Of a stretch of DNA of 64,000 bases, positions 19,228 through 28,186 are shown piece after piece. A program made the position numbers and the translations under genes. This DNA is from Pseudolabrys taiwanensis (lineage in GTDB: Bacteria; Pseudomonadota; Alphaproteobacteria; Rhizobiales; Xanthobacteraceae), in the NCBI RefSeq assembly GCF_003367395.1, contig NZ_CP031417.1:1178001-1242000 (forward strand), in the 5' to 3' direction. Position 1 is the stretch's first letter. Each line of letters starts with the position of its first letter. The notes under the pieces were generated by a model. It saw only the letters and a list, made by a program, of their open reading frames with translations, did no database searches and was not told the DNA's origin.

Positions 19228-20169
19228 ATGCAGTTGAGCGATCGGATCGGCCGCCGGATCAAGCTCCAGGACCTGCACATCCTGATGACGGTCGTGCAGG
19301 CCGGCAGCATGCGCAAAGCCGCCACGCTGCTCAACACCACGCAGCCCGCCGTCTCCCGGTCGATCGCCGACCTCGAAAGTGCCGTCGGCGTACGGCTGCT
19401 CGACCGCAATCCGCAAGGCATCGAGCTGACGCCGTATGGCCGCGCCCTGCTCGACGGCGGCGAAGCCGCGTTCGACGAGCTGTATCAGGCGGTCAAGAAC
19501 ATCGAGTTTCTCGCCGACCCGACGGCGGGCGAAGTGCGCATCGGCAGCATCACGCCGCTCGCCGCCGGTTTCATCGCAGCCATCATCGGCCGGCTGTCGC
19601 GGCATCATCCGCGCATGGTGTTCCATGTGGTGGCGACGCAGGTCGAAACCCTGCACCGCGAGCTGACCGAGCGAAATCTCGACCTTCTGATCGTGCCGCG
19701 CCTCGACCTGTTCAACGACGATCAATTCACGTTCGAAGCGCTCTACGAGACGTCCTATGTCGTCGCGGCGGGCGCCGACAATCCGCTGGTCAAACGGCGC
19801 CGGATCGAGCTTGCCGAATTGATGAACGAACAATGGGTGCTGCCGCCGCCCGAAAGCGCGCTGGGGCCGATCTATTCGGAAGCGTTTCGCAAGAGCGGGC
19901 TCGCTTATCCCCGGACGACCGTGGTGACCATGTCGCCCGAGGTGCGGATGAGCCTGCTGACCAGCGGGCGCTTCATCACCATCTTCCATGATGACGCCTT
20001 GAAAATCGCGCCGCAGCGCCCGGAGATCAAAGCGTTGCCGGTTCGATTGCCGATCGCGCCCGTGGCCAACGGCATCGTTACCCTCCGCACCCGCACGCTG
20101 AGCCCGGTGGCGCAGCTGTTCATCGACTGCGCGCGTGAGGTGGCCAAGCCGATGGCGAAGCGGAAGTAG
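19228..20169 (+). CDS. LysR-family transcriptional regulator
   Basis: 313 residues. The N-terminal winged helix-turn-helix includes VVQAGSMRKAATLLNTTQPA and VSRSIADLESAVGVRLLDRN (residues 26-65). The effector-binding domain follows from about residue 95 (GEVRIGSITPLAAGFIAAII). It is divergent from the lactonase/Bug/monooxygenase set, the classic arrangement for a LysR activator of a catabolic operon, so control of those genes by a pathway intermediate is a fair inference. The wording resembles the GbpR/PcaQ-like branch. Confidence 0.9.
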   Translation: MQLSDRIGRRIKLQDLHILMTVVQAGSMRKAATLLNTTQPAVSRSIADLESAVGVRLLDRNPQGIELTPYGRALLDGGEAAFDELYQAVKNIEFLADPTAGEVRIGSITPLAAGFIAAIIGRLSRHHPRMVFHVVATQVETLHRELTERNLDLLIVPRLDLFNDDQFTFEALYETSYVVAAGADNPLVKRRRIELAELMNEQWVLPPPESALGPIYSEAFRKSGLAYPRTTVVTMSPEVRMSLLTSGRFITIFHDDALKIAPQRPEIKALPVRLPIAPVANGIVTLRTRTLSPVAQLFIDCAREVAKPMAKRK

Positions 20170-20195
20170 CCGCTGGTTCGATACTTAACTCCGGC

Positions 20196-20296
20196 CCTCA
20201 TCCTGAGGAGCCCGAGCGAAGCGAGGGCGTCTCGAAGGATCGAGGGCGGCCCCATCCTTCGAGACGCGCTGCTGCGCAGCGCTCCTCAGGATGAGG
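20196..20296. repeat. Intergenic palindromic repeat, family A
   Basis: The ends CCTCATCCTGAGGAGC (20196-20211) and GCTCCTCAGGATGAGG (20281-20296) are perfect 16-base reverse complements. Inside, a second mirrored pair carries GTCTCGAAGGAT and ATCCTTCGAGAC. A close copy lies at 58960-59066 and a diverged one at 28022-28141. It sits between the convergent lysR and tgt genes. Confidence 0.85.
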
Positions 20297-20319
20297 CCGA
20301 GAAAGGTTTCGCGTGCGGC

Positions 20320-21459
20320 TCAGCTCAGCGGCGGAATGTCGCCGCCTTTCCAGCCCGCCATCGTGCCGGCGTAGAAGTCGGCGAAACGGCCCTCCTCGAT
20401 CGCCGCGCGCATGCCGGCCATCAGCGCCTGGTAGTAGGCGATGTTGATGGTCGAAAGCAGCACCTGGCCGAGGATCTCGTTGGCCTTGATGAGGTGATGC
20501 AGATAGGCGCGCGAGTATGTGCGCGCGGCCGGATGCGGGCTCGCCTCGTCGAGCGGACGCGGATCGTCGGCGTGGCGCGCGTTCGACAGGTTGATCGAGC
20601 CGAAGCGCGTGAAGGCCATGCCGTGGCGGCCGTTGCGCGTCGGCATCACGCAGTCGAACATATCGACGCCGCGCTTCACCGCTTCCAAAAGATCATGCGG
20701 CGTGCCGACGCCCATCAGATAGCGCGGCCGCTCGGCCGGCAGCACCGGCGTCGTCTCCTCGACCACCTTGAGCATCACCGCCTGCGGTTCGCCGACCGCG
20801 AGGCCGCCGATGGCATAGCCTTCGAAGCCGATGTCGATGAGCTCGCGCGCGCTCTCTTGCCGCAGCGGGATGTCGTCGCCGCCCTGCACGATGCCGAACA
20901 GCGCGTAGCCGGTCGCGTTGCGCGCCTCGAAGGCGCGCCGCGAGCGCTCGGCCCAGCGCAATGACAGCGCCATCGCGCGTTGGATTTCCTCTCGGGCGGC
21001 CGGCAGCTTCAGACACTCGTCGAGTTGCATCGAGATGTCGGCCCCGAGCAGCGCCTGGATCTCGATCGAGCGCTCCGGCGAGAGTTCGAACATCGTGCCG
21101 TCGATGTGCGAGCGGAAAGTGACCGCCTTCTCGGTCAGCTTGCGCAAGGTCGCGAGCGACATGACCTGGAAACCGCCCGAGTCCGTCAGGATCGGCTTTT
21201 GCCAGTTCATGAACTTATGCAGGCCGCCGAGCGCGGCGACGCGCTCCGGTCCCGGCCGCAGCATCAGGTGATAGGTGTTGCCGAGCACGATCTCGGCGCC
21301 GGTGTCGGCGACGTCCTCAGGATGCAACCCTTTCACCGTGCCGGCAGTGCCGACCGGCATGAAGGCCGGCGTCTGCACCACGCCATGCGGCGCGACGAAC
21401 TGCCCGCGCCGGGCCATGCCGTCGGTGGTCTTGAGGGTGAAGGTGAAGGGGTCGGTCAT
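20320..21459 (-). CDS. tgt: tRNA-guanine transglycosylase (queuine tRNA-ribosyltransferase)
   Basis: About 380 residues. It exchanges guanine 34 of tRNAs with GUN anticodons for the queuosine precursor preQ1. Recognisable blocks are [33 protein letters not shown] with the catalytic Asp, [41 protein letters not shown] and [15 protein letters not shown]. The zinc-binding CxCxxC of the Escherichia coli enzyme is not present: the equivalent stretch reads [21 protein letters not shown] start at the ATG at 21459, giving [14 protein letters not shown]; an earlier in-frame ATG at 21474 lies inside a repeat and has no ribosome site. Confidence 0.95.
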   Translation of the reverse strand: MTDPFTFTLKTTDGMARRGQFVAPHGVVQTPAFMPVGTAGTVKGLHPEDVADTGAEIVLGNTYHLMLRPGPERVAALGGLHKFMNWQKPILTDSGGFQVMSLATLRKLTEKAVTFRSHIDGTMFELSPERSIEIQALLGADISMQLDECLKLPAAREEIQRAMALSLRWAERSRRAFEARNATGYALFGIVQGGDDIPLRQESARELIDIGFEGYAIGGLAVGEPQAVMLKVVEETTPVLPAERPRYLMGVGTPHDLLEAVKRGVDMFDCVMPTRNGRHGMAFTRFGSINLSNARHADDPRPLDEASPHPAARTYSRAYLHHLIKANEILGQVLLSTINIAYYQALMAGMRAAIEEGRFADFYAGTMAGWKGGDIPPLS

Positions 21460-21469
21460 CATTTTCTCT

Positions 21470-21572
21470 GTCATTCCGGGGCGCGAGCGTCAGCGAGCGA
21501 ACCCGGAATCCAGAACCGCTGTACCGCGCCGCTGGATTCCGGGTCCAGCGCTACGCGCTGTCCCGGAATGAC
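21470..21572. repeat. Palindromic repeat, family B, between tgt and queA
   Basis: GTCATTCCGGG (21470-21480) mirrors CCCGGAATGAC (21562-21572), and an inner pair CCCGGAATCCAG / CTGGATTCCGGG mirrors again. A shorter relative is at 36384-36415. The element overlaps the last codons and the stop of queA (21551-21572). Confidence 0.85.
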
Positions 21573-22735
21573 GGTTGGGGGAACAACAAACAGGCGTCGC
21601 CGTAGGAGTAGAACCTGTAGCCGGTTTCGATCGCATGGCGGTAGGCCCGCTGCATGGTCTCGCGCCCCGAGAAGGCGGACACCAGCATGAACAGGGTCGA
21701 GCGCGGCAGGTGGAAGTTGGTCAGCATCAGGTCGACCGCCTTGAAGCGATAGCCCGGCGTGATGAAGATGTCGGTGTCGGCGGCGAACGGCCTGAGGCGC
21801 CCGTCGTCTCCGGCCGCGCTTTCCAATGTCCGCATGGCCGTCGAGCCGACCGCCACGATCCGCCCGCCTTTGGCCCGGGCGGCGTTGAGCGCGTCGGCGA
21901 CCTCGGCCGGCAGGATGGCGAACTCCGAATGCATCTTGTGCTCGGCCGTGTCGTCCGCCTTGACCGGCAGGAAGGTGCCCGCGCCGACGTGGAGGGTCAC
22001 CTTGTGGACCGCCACGCCGCGCGCCGTCAGCCGCGCCAGCAGGTCCTCGGTGAAGTGCAGCCCGGCGGTCGGGGCCGCCACGGAGCCTTCCTCGTGGGCG
22101 AAGACCGTCTGATAGTCGGCGCGGTCCTGATCGTCCGGCTTGCGCTTGGAGGCGATGTAAGGCGGCAGCGGCAGGTCGCCGCGCTCGGCAATGGCCTGGT
22201 CCAGGATCGGGCCATGGAAGGAAAATGAAATGGTTACCTCACCTCCTTCATCTTTATGTGAAACTTTAGCATCGAGCTGACCGAGGAAGCAGACCTTGCC
22301 CTCGTCGCCAAAGCGCAGCGTGTCCCCGACCTGGACCTTCTTGGCGCCGAGGATGAAGGCCTTCCAGGTCGAGCCGTCGAGCCGCTTGTGTAAGGTCGCC
22401 TCGATGCCGGGTTCCGTATCGCCCCGGCCGATCCGCCGCCCCTTGAGGCGCGCGGCGATGACCTTGCTGTCGTTGACCACCAGGCAGTCGCCGGGCGCGA
22501 GCAGGTCCGGCAGGTCGCGGATATGCCGGTCCTCGAGAACCTCTCCGTTCGTCCCCGCGAAAGCGGGGACCCAGGGGCCACCCGCGCCAACCTCGCTTCT
22601 CTGGGCCCCCGCTTGCTCGGGGGCGACCGGAGCATGAGGCCGCACCACCAGCAGCCGGGCGGCGTCGCGCGGGTGCACGGGCCGCAGGGCAATGCGGTCA
22701 GCCGGGAGGTCGAAATCGAACAGATCAGTACGCAT
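21551..22735 (-). CDS. queA: tRNA preQ1(34) S-adenosylmethionine ribosyltransferase-isomerase
   Basis: 394 residues from the ATG at 22733-22735. It moves the ribosyl part of S-adenosylmethionine onto preQ1 in tRNA to form epoxyqueuosine. Family blocks include [89 protein letters not shown] and [19 protein letters not shown]. About 30 extra residues (35-66) split the usual LLVVRP...[13 protein letters not shown] region; they are encoded by a palindromic repeat yet keep the frame. The last residues (SFRDSA) and the stop also come from a repeat. It is upstream of tgt in the same direction. Confidence 0.95.
   Translation of the reverse strand: MRTDLFDFDLPADRIALRPVHPRDAARLLVVRPHAPVAPEQAGAQRSEVGAGGPWVPAFAGTNGEVLEDRHIRDLPDLLAPGDCLVVNDSKVIAARLKGRRIGRGDTEPGIEATLHKRLDGSTWKAFILGAKKVQVGDTLRFGDEGKVCFLGQLDAKVSHKDEGGEVTISFSFHGPILDQAIAERGDLPLPPYIASKRKPDDQDRADYQTVFAHEEGSVAAPTAGLHFTEDLLARLTARGVAVHKVTLHVGAGTFLPVKADDTAEHKMHSEFAILPAEVADALNAARAKGGRIVAVGSTAMRTLESAAGDDGRLRPFAADTDIFITPGYRFKAVDLMLTNFHLPRSTLFMLVSAFSGRETMQRAYRHAIETGYRFYSYGDACLLFPQPSFRDSA
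22545..22632. repeat. Palindromic repeat inserted in frame within queA, family D
   Basis: GTCCCCGC-GAAA-GCGGGGAC (22551-22570) and GCCCCCG-CTTGCT-CGGGGGC (22605-22624) form two hairpins, framed by CCCAG/CTGGG pairing (22570-22574 with 22601-22605). A related element is at 29098-29195. Its translation ([11 protein letters not shown]) is the peptide typically read through such repeats. Confidence 0.8.
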
Positions 22736-22873
22736 GCCCTTCCATGCCGGTCGGGGCGCGCACATTCAAGGCCGGCGAACGCGACCGCCGACAGTGCAAA
22801 GTGTCAGACACAATTTAGGCGTTTATCAATGTCGCTGCTGTGAGTTCGGCCCGATTGGCCGCAGGAGACGACA

Positions 22874-24064
22874 TTGGACGAGCCCACAGCCAGAGTGACG
22901 ATGGCCCTGATCGGCCCGGGCATCCTGTGCGTGTTCGGGCTGTCTTTCCTGTGGGCCTGGGCCATCGAAAGAAAGCGCCATTATCTGCTCCTGCTCGCCG
23001 CCGCCCCTGCCTTGTTCGCGCTCGGCGTCATGGTGCAGGTCTTTTATTGGCCGCCGCGAACACAGCCGAACGCCCTGATGTCCGGGCTGTTCTACACCAC
23101 GGCCGTGCTGCTCGCGGCCGAGGGCATCCTGCGCCGTAGCGGTCGGCGCTTCGGGCTCGCGCTCGACCTGGTGTTCCTGGCCGCGATCATGGGCGGCCTG
23201 TGGTACTTCTCTCACATCGTGCCGAGCACGCTGGTGCGCGTGTACATCCAGAACTTCAGCTACGGCGCCATTCTGCTGACGGCCGTCTTCTACCTGACGC
23301 CGCTGATGAGAGCTCGTGCGATCGATCGCGTGCTGTTCTGGACGCTCTTCGTTTTCGCGCTGCACTTCTTCCCGCGCACGGCGCTAACCATCGGCACGCA
23401 GGCGCCCGCCACGGCGTTGGCCTTCGGGGCGTCACTGTTCTGGCACATGCTGCATCTTTCGCTGGCGGTGTTGGGCGCCGCTCTGGCGGCCGCCCTGCTC
23501 GCCGCTGCCTTGTCCGATGTCATTGACGACCTGCGGCGCGAGCGCGATGTCGACGGCCTGACCGGCGTTCTGAACCGCCGCGCCTTCGAGGCCCGCGCCG
23601 AAGCGATCATCGCGCAGGACTGGCGCAAGCCATGCTCGCTGGTCGCCTGCGATCTCGATGCCTTCAAGCAGATCAACGACCGTCACGGCCATGCGGCGGG
23701 CGACCACGTGTTGACCGCGTTCGGTGAGCTTCTGCGCCGTACCGCGCGTAGCGCCGACGTGGTGGGACGCATCGGCGGTGAGGAATTCGCGATCCTGTTG
23801 CCGGGATCGCCCAGCAGCGGCGCCTATCTGTTCGCCGAACGGCTGCGCCGGGGTCTCGCCGGCACGCATTTTCCGTTTCTGCCGTCGCCGGGGCAGATTA
23901 CGGCAAGCTTCGGCATCGCCGAGCACCAATCAGGCGAGCCGTTTCAGCCGTTTCTCGCCCGCGCCGACCGCCGGCTGTACCAGGCCAAAGCCGCGGGGCG
24001 GAACCGCACCATCGCCGCCGATACGGATATCGTCTCGCCGGTGCAGAAGCCCACGCCGGCGTGA
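22874..24064 (+). CDS. Membrane-bound diguanylate cyclase (GGDEF domain)
   Basis: 396 residues. The N-terminal half holds about six transmembrane helices (first GPGILCVFGLSFLWAWAIE). After the last helix, RDVDGLTGVLNRRAF opens the GGDEF domain. Substrate-site residues are in DLDAFKQINDRHGHAAGD, and the active loop is GGEEF. Five residues before it, RSAD forms an RxxD inhibitory site for cyclic-di-GMP. It should make cyclic-di-GMP at the inner membrane. The start is a TTG at 22874 with AGGAG at 22863-22867. It is divergent from queA. Confidence 0.92.
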   Translation: MDEPTARVTMALIGPGILCVFGLSFLWAWAIERKRHYLLLLAAAPALFALGVMVQVFYWPPRTQPNALMSGLFYTTAVLLAAEGILRRSGRRFGLALDLVFLAAIMGGLWYFSHIVPSTLVRVYIQNFSYGAILLTAVFYLTPLMRARAIDRVLFWTLFVFALHFFPRTALTIGTQAPATALAFGASLFWHMLHLSLAVLGAALAAALLAAALSDVIDDLRRERDVDGLTGVLNRRAFEARAEAIIAQDWRKPCSLVACDLDAFKQINDRHGHAAGDHVLTAFGELLRRTARSADVVGRIGGEEFAILLPGSPSSGAYLFAERLRRGLAGTHFPFLPSPGQITASFGIAEHQSGEPFQPFLARADRRLYQAKAAGRNRTIAADTDIVSPVQKPTPA

Positions 24065-24092
24065 GCCGCGATTGAAGCAGAAAACAAAACGA

Positions 24093-24118
24093 CGGACATC
24101 GGGTAATCCCGATGTCCG
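24093..24118 (-). terminator. Strong hairpin with T-rich tail, probable terminator
   Basis: CGGACATCGGG-TAAT-CCCGATGTCCG is an 11-bp perfect stem. Read leftwards it is followed by TCGTTTTGTTTT, an interrupted T-tract. It lies between the convergent diguanylate cyclase and ppiB genes, 126 bases past the ppiB stop. Confidence 0.6.
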
Positions 24119-24191
24119 TGCGCGGGGACGAGCGGGCGAATGCTGTGCCTTACACGCCAATCTCACCACGCATTGAGCAACCCAAAACGAA

Positions 24192-24217
24192 CATGGCCGG
24201 GACAAAGCCCGGCCATG
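24192..24217. repeat. Short palindromic repeat, family C
   Basis: CATGGCCGGG and CCCGGCCATG are perfect 10-base arms around ACAAAG. The same arms recur at 26373-26458, so this is a small mobile-type palindrome rather than a gene-specific site. Confidence 0.7.
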
Positions 24218-24243
24218 ACGTTGCTTTCGGCGGTGTGAAGGCC

Positions 24244-24699
24244 TTACGCCCCCATCGTCGCCTTGACGATCTTGTCGGGGTCCTGCACCGGCTCGCCGCG
24301 CTTGATCTTGTCGACGTTCTCCATGCCGGAGATCACCTTGCCCCAGACGGTGTACTGCTTGTCGAGAAAGCGGGCGTCGTCGAAGCAGATGAAGAACTGG
24401 CTGTCGCCCGAATCCGGGTTGGCCGCGCGCGCCATCGAGACGGTGCCGCGCACATGCGGCTCGGCATTGAACTCGGCCTTGAGCTTCTTGCCCGAGCCGC
24501 CGGTGCCGGTGCCCTGCGGGCAGCCGGTCTGCGCCATGAAGCCGTCGATCACGCGATGGAAGACGATGCCATCGTAGAAGCCGTCCTTCACCAGTTCCTT
24601 GATGCGCGCGACGTGACCGGGCGCGAGGTCGGGACGCATCTCGATCACCACAGGGCCCTGGGTGGTTTCGAGCGTCAGGGTATCTTCCGGCTTGGCCAT
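24244..24699 (-). CDS. ppiB: Cytoplasmic cyclophilin-type peptidyl-prolyl isomerase
   Basis: 151 residues with no signal peptide. It begins MAKPEDTLTLETTQGPVVIEM, then the catalytic FHRVIDGFMAQTG with the active Arg and Phe, GTGTGGSGKK, SMARAANPDSGDSQFFICF, and WGKVISGMENVDKI. It speeds cis-trans isomerisation at proline. The length is typical of bacterial PpiB. It follows a second, exported cyclophilin on the same strand. Confidence 0.93.
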   Translation of the reverse strand: MAKPEDTLTLETTQGPVVIEMRPDLAPGHVARIKELVKDGFYDGIVFHRVIDGFMAQTGCPQGTGTGGSGKKLKAEFNAEPHVRGTVSMARAANPDSGDSQFFICFDDARFLDKQYTVWGKVISGMENVDKIKRGEPVQDPDKIVKATMGA

Positions 24700-24825
24700 T
24701 TCAATTCTCCTTGGGTTTCAATTGTCATGGCCGACTCTATGCCGGCCATCCCGCGTATGAAGGCGCTGTGCCCGACGAAACGGGATCACCGGTCACGGCG
24801 CGTCGCGCCTGCCCGATGACGACAG

Positions 24826-25446
24826 CTACTGAACGATCGTCGCCTTCTTCACGTAGTCGAGGCGCGGGAAATCCTTGGCGAGATACGCATTGCCCTCGCG
24901 CTGCATGCGGCTCTGGTCGGGACCGCGGCCGCGCGGCGCGCCCTCGCCGTATTCGGCGTTGAGCTTGTCGACGACGTCCATGCCGGAGATCACGCGGCCG
25001 AACGGCGCAAAGCCCATCTGATCGAGATTGGTGTTGTCGACGAAGTTGACGAACACCTGGCTGGTGCGGGTGTTCGGTCCCGCCATCGCGAAGGTGATGT
25101 AGCCGCGCTTGTTGCTCTGCTTGACCGGATCGTCCTTGACCGGCTTGTCGCGCCACTGCGCCATCGTGTTCGGATTGCCGTTGATGCCGAACTGCACCAT
25201 GAAGCCGGAGATGACGCGGAAGAAGCGCACGTCGTCGTAGAAGCCGCTCTTGACCAGATTGTAGAAGCGGTCGGCGCCGAGCGGCGCCCAATCGCGGTTC
25301 ACCTGCACGACGAAGGAGCCCTTGGTGGTGTCGAACTTGACCTTGTAGGTCGCGGGCGCGGCGGCCTCTTGCGCGACGGCGGGCGCGGCGATCGCGCCGG
25401 CAAACAGCGACAAAGCGAGCGTCAGGATCAAGCGGCGGCTTTGCAT
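24826..25446 (-). CDS. Periplasmic cyclophilin-type peptidyl-prolyl isomerase
   Basis: 206 residues. The signal peptide is RRLILTLALSLFAGAIAAPA with cleavage near AVAQ-E, so it acts in the periplasm. The cyclophilin core shows DTTKGSFVVQVNRDWAPLGA, FFRVISGFMVQFG, GYITFAMAGPNTRTSQVFVN and FGRVISGMDVVDKL. A C-terminal tail of about 40 charged residues goes beyond the core. Two ATGs are possible (25452, 25446); GAGG touches the first and is six bases before the second, so I use 25446. It lies between coaD and ppiB in one leftward run. Confidence 0.92.
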   Translation of the reverse strand: MQSRRLILTLALSLFAGAIAAPAVAQEAAAPATYKVKFDTTKGSFVVQVNRDWAPLGADRFYNLVKSGFYDDVRFFRVISGFMVQFGINGNPNTMAQWRDKPVKDDPVKQSNKRGYITFAMAGPNTRTSQVFVNFVDNTNLDQMGFAPFGRVISGMDVVDKLNAEYGEGAPRGRGPDQSRMQREGNAYLAKDFPRLDYVKKATIVQ

Positions 25447-25469
25447 CGTCATCCTCGTGTCAGGGGAAA

Positions 25470-25979
25470 TCAGGCGCCGGCGCGGCCGGCGAATTTCTGC
25501 TTCAGGCGCGCAGCGACCGTCGCCGGAACGAAGGCGGAAACGTCACCGCCCATGCCCGCGATCTGACGTACCAATGTGGCGGTGATCGGGCGCACCAAGG
25601 GAGAGGCCGGCAGGAACACCGTCTGCACCGACGGCGCCATGGTCTCGTTCATTCCCGCCATCTGCATTTCGTAATTGAAGTCCGTACCGTCGCGCAGCCC
25701 GCGGACGAGGACCGTGGCCCCCTCCTTCACCGCGGTGTTCACGACCAGCCCGGTGAAGGTGATGCAGGTGAGCTCGCACTGGGCGGCCTTGGCGAGCGGC
25801 CCGCAGGTCTCCTCGAGCATCGCCAGGCGTTCCTCGGCGGTGAACAGCGGCACCTTGCCGGGGTGCACGCCGATGGCGAGCACCAGCCGGTCGGCGAGCC
25901 TGACGGCGTTACGGACCACATCGATGTGGCCGTTGGTCACCGGGTCGAAAGAGCCTGCGTAAAGGGCGGTTCTCGGCAT
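25470..25979 (-). CDS. coaD: Pantetheine-phosphate adenylyltransferase
   Basis: 169 residues. It transfers AMP to 4'-phosphopantetheine in coenzyme A synthesis. The nucleotidyltransferase motif is in [20 protein letters not shown] (residues 4-23, T/NGH). [36 protein letters not shown] and the [11 protein letters not shown] segment (in place of the usual ISSTLVRE) follow. The ATG at 25979 gives the normal length; the frame stays open 12 codons further. Confidence 0.95.
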   Translation of the reverse strand: MPRTALYAGSFDPVTNGHIDVVRNAVRLADRLVLAIGVHPGKVPLFTAEERLAMLEETCGPLAKAAQCELTCITFTGLVVNTAVKEGATVLVRGLRDGTDFNYEMQMAGMNETMAPSVQTVFLPASPLVRPITATLVRQIAGMGGDVSAFVPATVAARLKQKFAGRAGA

Positions 25980-26118
25980 GCGCGCCGGTCTAACCCGGCC
26001 CTTGTTCCCGGGCAAGGCACCCCGCCCCGCCCGGGCGAACTTTTAGCCCCGGACGCCGTTGAACCCGCAGGCCGGGTGTCACGACCAATGTTCGGGCAAT
26101 CGAACAAGGGGCGCTATC

Positions 26119-26349
26119 ATGCTGAAAACCGTTTCCGCCATCCTGACCGCCGCCGCCGTCGCGGCCATGGTCACCGTATTCTCGGCTCCGGCCAACGGTC
26201 CGGTCAGCGCCGGCCCGCTGCCGCAAAAGGAAGAAGCCGCGCTGAAGTCCTGCACGCAGGCGCCCTGGCCCTACAACACCTGCGCCGGCACAGCGGTCGG
26301 CAATGCCAAGGTCCGCCTGGTGACGACGGACAAACGTGGCAACGAGTAA
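26119..26349 (+). CDS. Small secreted protein, 76 residues
   Basis: The signal peptide is MLKTVSAILTAAAVAAMVTV with cleavage near residue 23. The short mature chain has two cysteines (LKSCTQAPWPYNTCAGTAVG) and ends VRLVTTDKRGNE. It resembles small exported proteins of Bradyrhizobium relatives with a CTQ.PWPY..C core. Function is unknown; a disulfide in the periplasm is likely. A palindromic repeat follows 23 bases after the stop. Confidence 0.68.
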   Translation: MLKTVSAILTAAAVAAMVTVFSAPANGPVSAGPLPQKEEAALKSCTQAPWPYNTCAGTAVGNAKVRLVTTDKRGNE

Positions 26350-26372
26350 ACGAAGCGGCACGGGCTCTCCGC

Positions 26373-26458
26373 GTCATGGCCGGGCTTGTCCCGGCCATCC
26401 ACGTCTTTAACACCTCGCATAAGGGCTCGTGGATGCCCGGCACAAGGCCGGGCATGAC
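26373..26458. repeat. Palindromic repeat, family C
   Basis: Two hairpins, CATGGCCGGG-CTTGT-CCCGGCCATC and GATGCCCGG-CACAAG-GCCGGGCATG, are separated by about 36 bases. The first arms match the short element at 24192-24217. Confidence 0.75.
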
Positions 26459-26689
26459 GGTCCTTGGACCGGAGGTGCTGATTTCCATCGGAAGCGCTTT
26501 GAGGCGGTCTCCGAACGTCAGCCTCCAAGAGGTGCCGGTCCAAGACTCCGCCGCGCGGACACGCAGATCAGCTCTGCAAGGCGGCCAAAACGCCCAGCGC
26601 TTGTTGCCCCTGTTGGACAGCCCGGCTATCTCCGCGCCTGAACGAGCGTAAGAGGCTCGCGCCACAACGAGCCCACGCCAGTCGATCGG

Positions 26690-27988
26690 ATGCCGCGCCG
26701 GCGGCACAGCGATCGCATCGTGCCGTCCGACCCAGGTGATCCCTTGAACTTCCAAAGTCCGAAGAGCCCCGCGGCCGCGTCCAGTTCGTTCGCGGCGATG
26801 AAGTCGCCCGCCTATCGGCTGCAATTCGCGTCGTTCGTGCTGGCGATGATGGCCGACAATATCGAGCACGTGATCAGCTACTGGGTCGTCTTCCAGAAAT
26901 TCCATTCGCCGGCGCTGGCCGGCTTTGCCGTGCTGTCGCACTGGCTGCCGTTCCTGCTGTTCTCGGTCGCGGTCGGCGCTTTGGCCGACCGCTTCGATCC
27001 GCGCCGCATCATCCAGTGCGGCATGCTGCTGTTCATCGTGGCCTCGACCGGCTGGGGGATCCTGTTCATCACCGACACGTTGACCATGTCGGCGGCCATG
27101 GTGCTGCTCGTCATCCACGGCTGCGCCGGCGTGTTGTGGCAGACGCCGAACCAGTTGCTGCTGTACGACATCGTCGGCCCCGCCGGCCTGCCGAGCGCGG
27201 TGCGCATGAACGCGATGGCGCGCTATCTCGGCGTGCTGGTCGGCCCGGCCGTCGGCGGCGCCATCATGCTCTCGCTCGGCCCCTCGCACGGCATCATCGT
27301 CAACACTCTGTTCTATTTCCCGATGCTGATCTGGCTGTTCTGGGCGCCGACCAGCGAGAAAGGCGCCGCGGCCAAACGCATGGCCGTGCGCGGCTTCGCC
27401 GACATCGTCGACACCATCCGCGCCATCGGCCCGTATCGCGTTCTGACCTCGATGACGCTGCTCGCCGGCATGACGTCGTTCCTCGTCGGCAATGCCTACA
27501 GCGCGCAGATGCCGGGCTTCGCCGAGGATCTCGGCCACGGCGATCCCGGCGTGTCCTACAGCATCCTGCTGGCGGCGGACGCCGCCGGCGCGCTGCTCGC
27601 GGGGCTTGCGCTCGAGGCCTGGGGACGTCTCAAGCCGACGGCACGCACGGCGATCCTGCTCGCCATTCTGTGGAGCCTGTCCCTGCTCGCCTTCGCGACG
27701 GTGTCGCATTACGCGGCGGCGATCGTGCTGTTGTTCTCGGCCGGCTTCTTCGAATTGTCGTTCAACACCATGGCGCAGGCCTTGGTGCAATTGAACGCGC
27801 CCGTCGACATGCGCGGCCACGTCGTCGGCCTGTACAACATGGCCGGTCTCGGCATGCGCGCCTTCAGCGGCATCACGGTCGGCGTCGCCGGATCGGCGAT
27901 CGGCATCCACTGGTCGCTCGGCCTCTCGGCCGGCGTGCTGCTGGTGGCGTTGCTGGTGTTGTATCGGCGGGCGACATCACCGGTTTAA
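26690..27988 (+). CDS. MFS transporter (EntS/MFS_3-like exporter)
   Basis: Up to 432 residues with about 12 transmembrane helices. After a soluble N-terminus, FASFVLAMMADNIEHVISYW begins helix 1. The loop 2-3 motif VGALADRFDPRRI is characteristic of the major facilitator superfamily. Other segments (ARYLGVLVGPAVGGAIM, AGALLAGLALEAWGRL) match the EntS-like branch that exports siderophores or drugs. The true start is uncertain: the ATG at 26690 has only a weak ribosome site, and GTG 26720 or ATG 26798 are alternatives. No siderophore genes are nearby. Confidence 0.82.
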   Translation: MPRRRHSDRIVPSDPGDPLNFQSPKSPAAASSSFAAMKSPAYRLQFASFVLAMMADNIEHVISYWVVFQKFHSPALAGFAVLSHWLPFLLFSVAVGALADRFDPRRIIQCGMLLFIVASTGWGILFITDTLTMSAAMVLLVIHGCAGVLWQTPNQLLLYDIVGPAGLPSAVRMNAMARYLGVLVGPAVGGAIMLSLGPSHGIIVNTLFYFPMLIWLFWAPTSEKGAAAKRMAVRGFADIVDTIRAIGPYRVLTSMTLLAGMTSFLVGNAYSAQMPGFAEDLGHGDPGVSYSILLAADAAGALLAGLALEAWGRLKPTARTAILLAILWSLSLLAFATVSHYAAAIVLLFSAGFFELSFNTMAQALVQLNAPVDMRGHVVGLYNMAGLGMRAFSGITVGVAGSAIGIHWSLGLSAGVLLVALLVLYRRATSPV

Positions 27989-28021
27989 CCCGGCCTTCTG
28001 GCCACGGCTAAAGCGCCAAAG

Positions 28022-28141
28022 CCGTCACCCTGAGGTGCGAGCCGCGCAGCGGCGAGCCTCGAAGGGCGACGGCCAAATCTTTTCAGGTCTTGGCCGTTCA
28101 TCCTTCGAGGGCGGCCTGCGGCCGCCGCCTCAGGATGACGG
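28022..28141. repeat. Palindromic repeat, family A-like
   Basis: CCGTCACCCTGAGG at the left mirrors CCTCAGGATGACGG at the right with mismatches. Inside, GCCTCGAAGGGCGACGGCC mirrors GGCCGTTCATCCTTCGAGG. It fills the space after the MFS gene and is a diverged relative of the copies at 20196 and 58960. Confidence 0.75.
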
Positions 28142-28186
28142 GTCAAACGCTGTGCCGCGTCTCACGCCGAGTTCGACTCGAACAAG

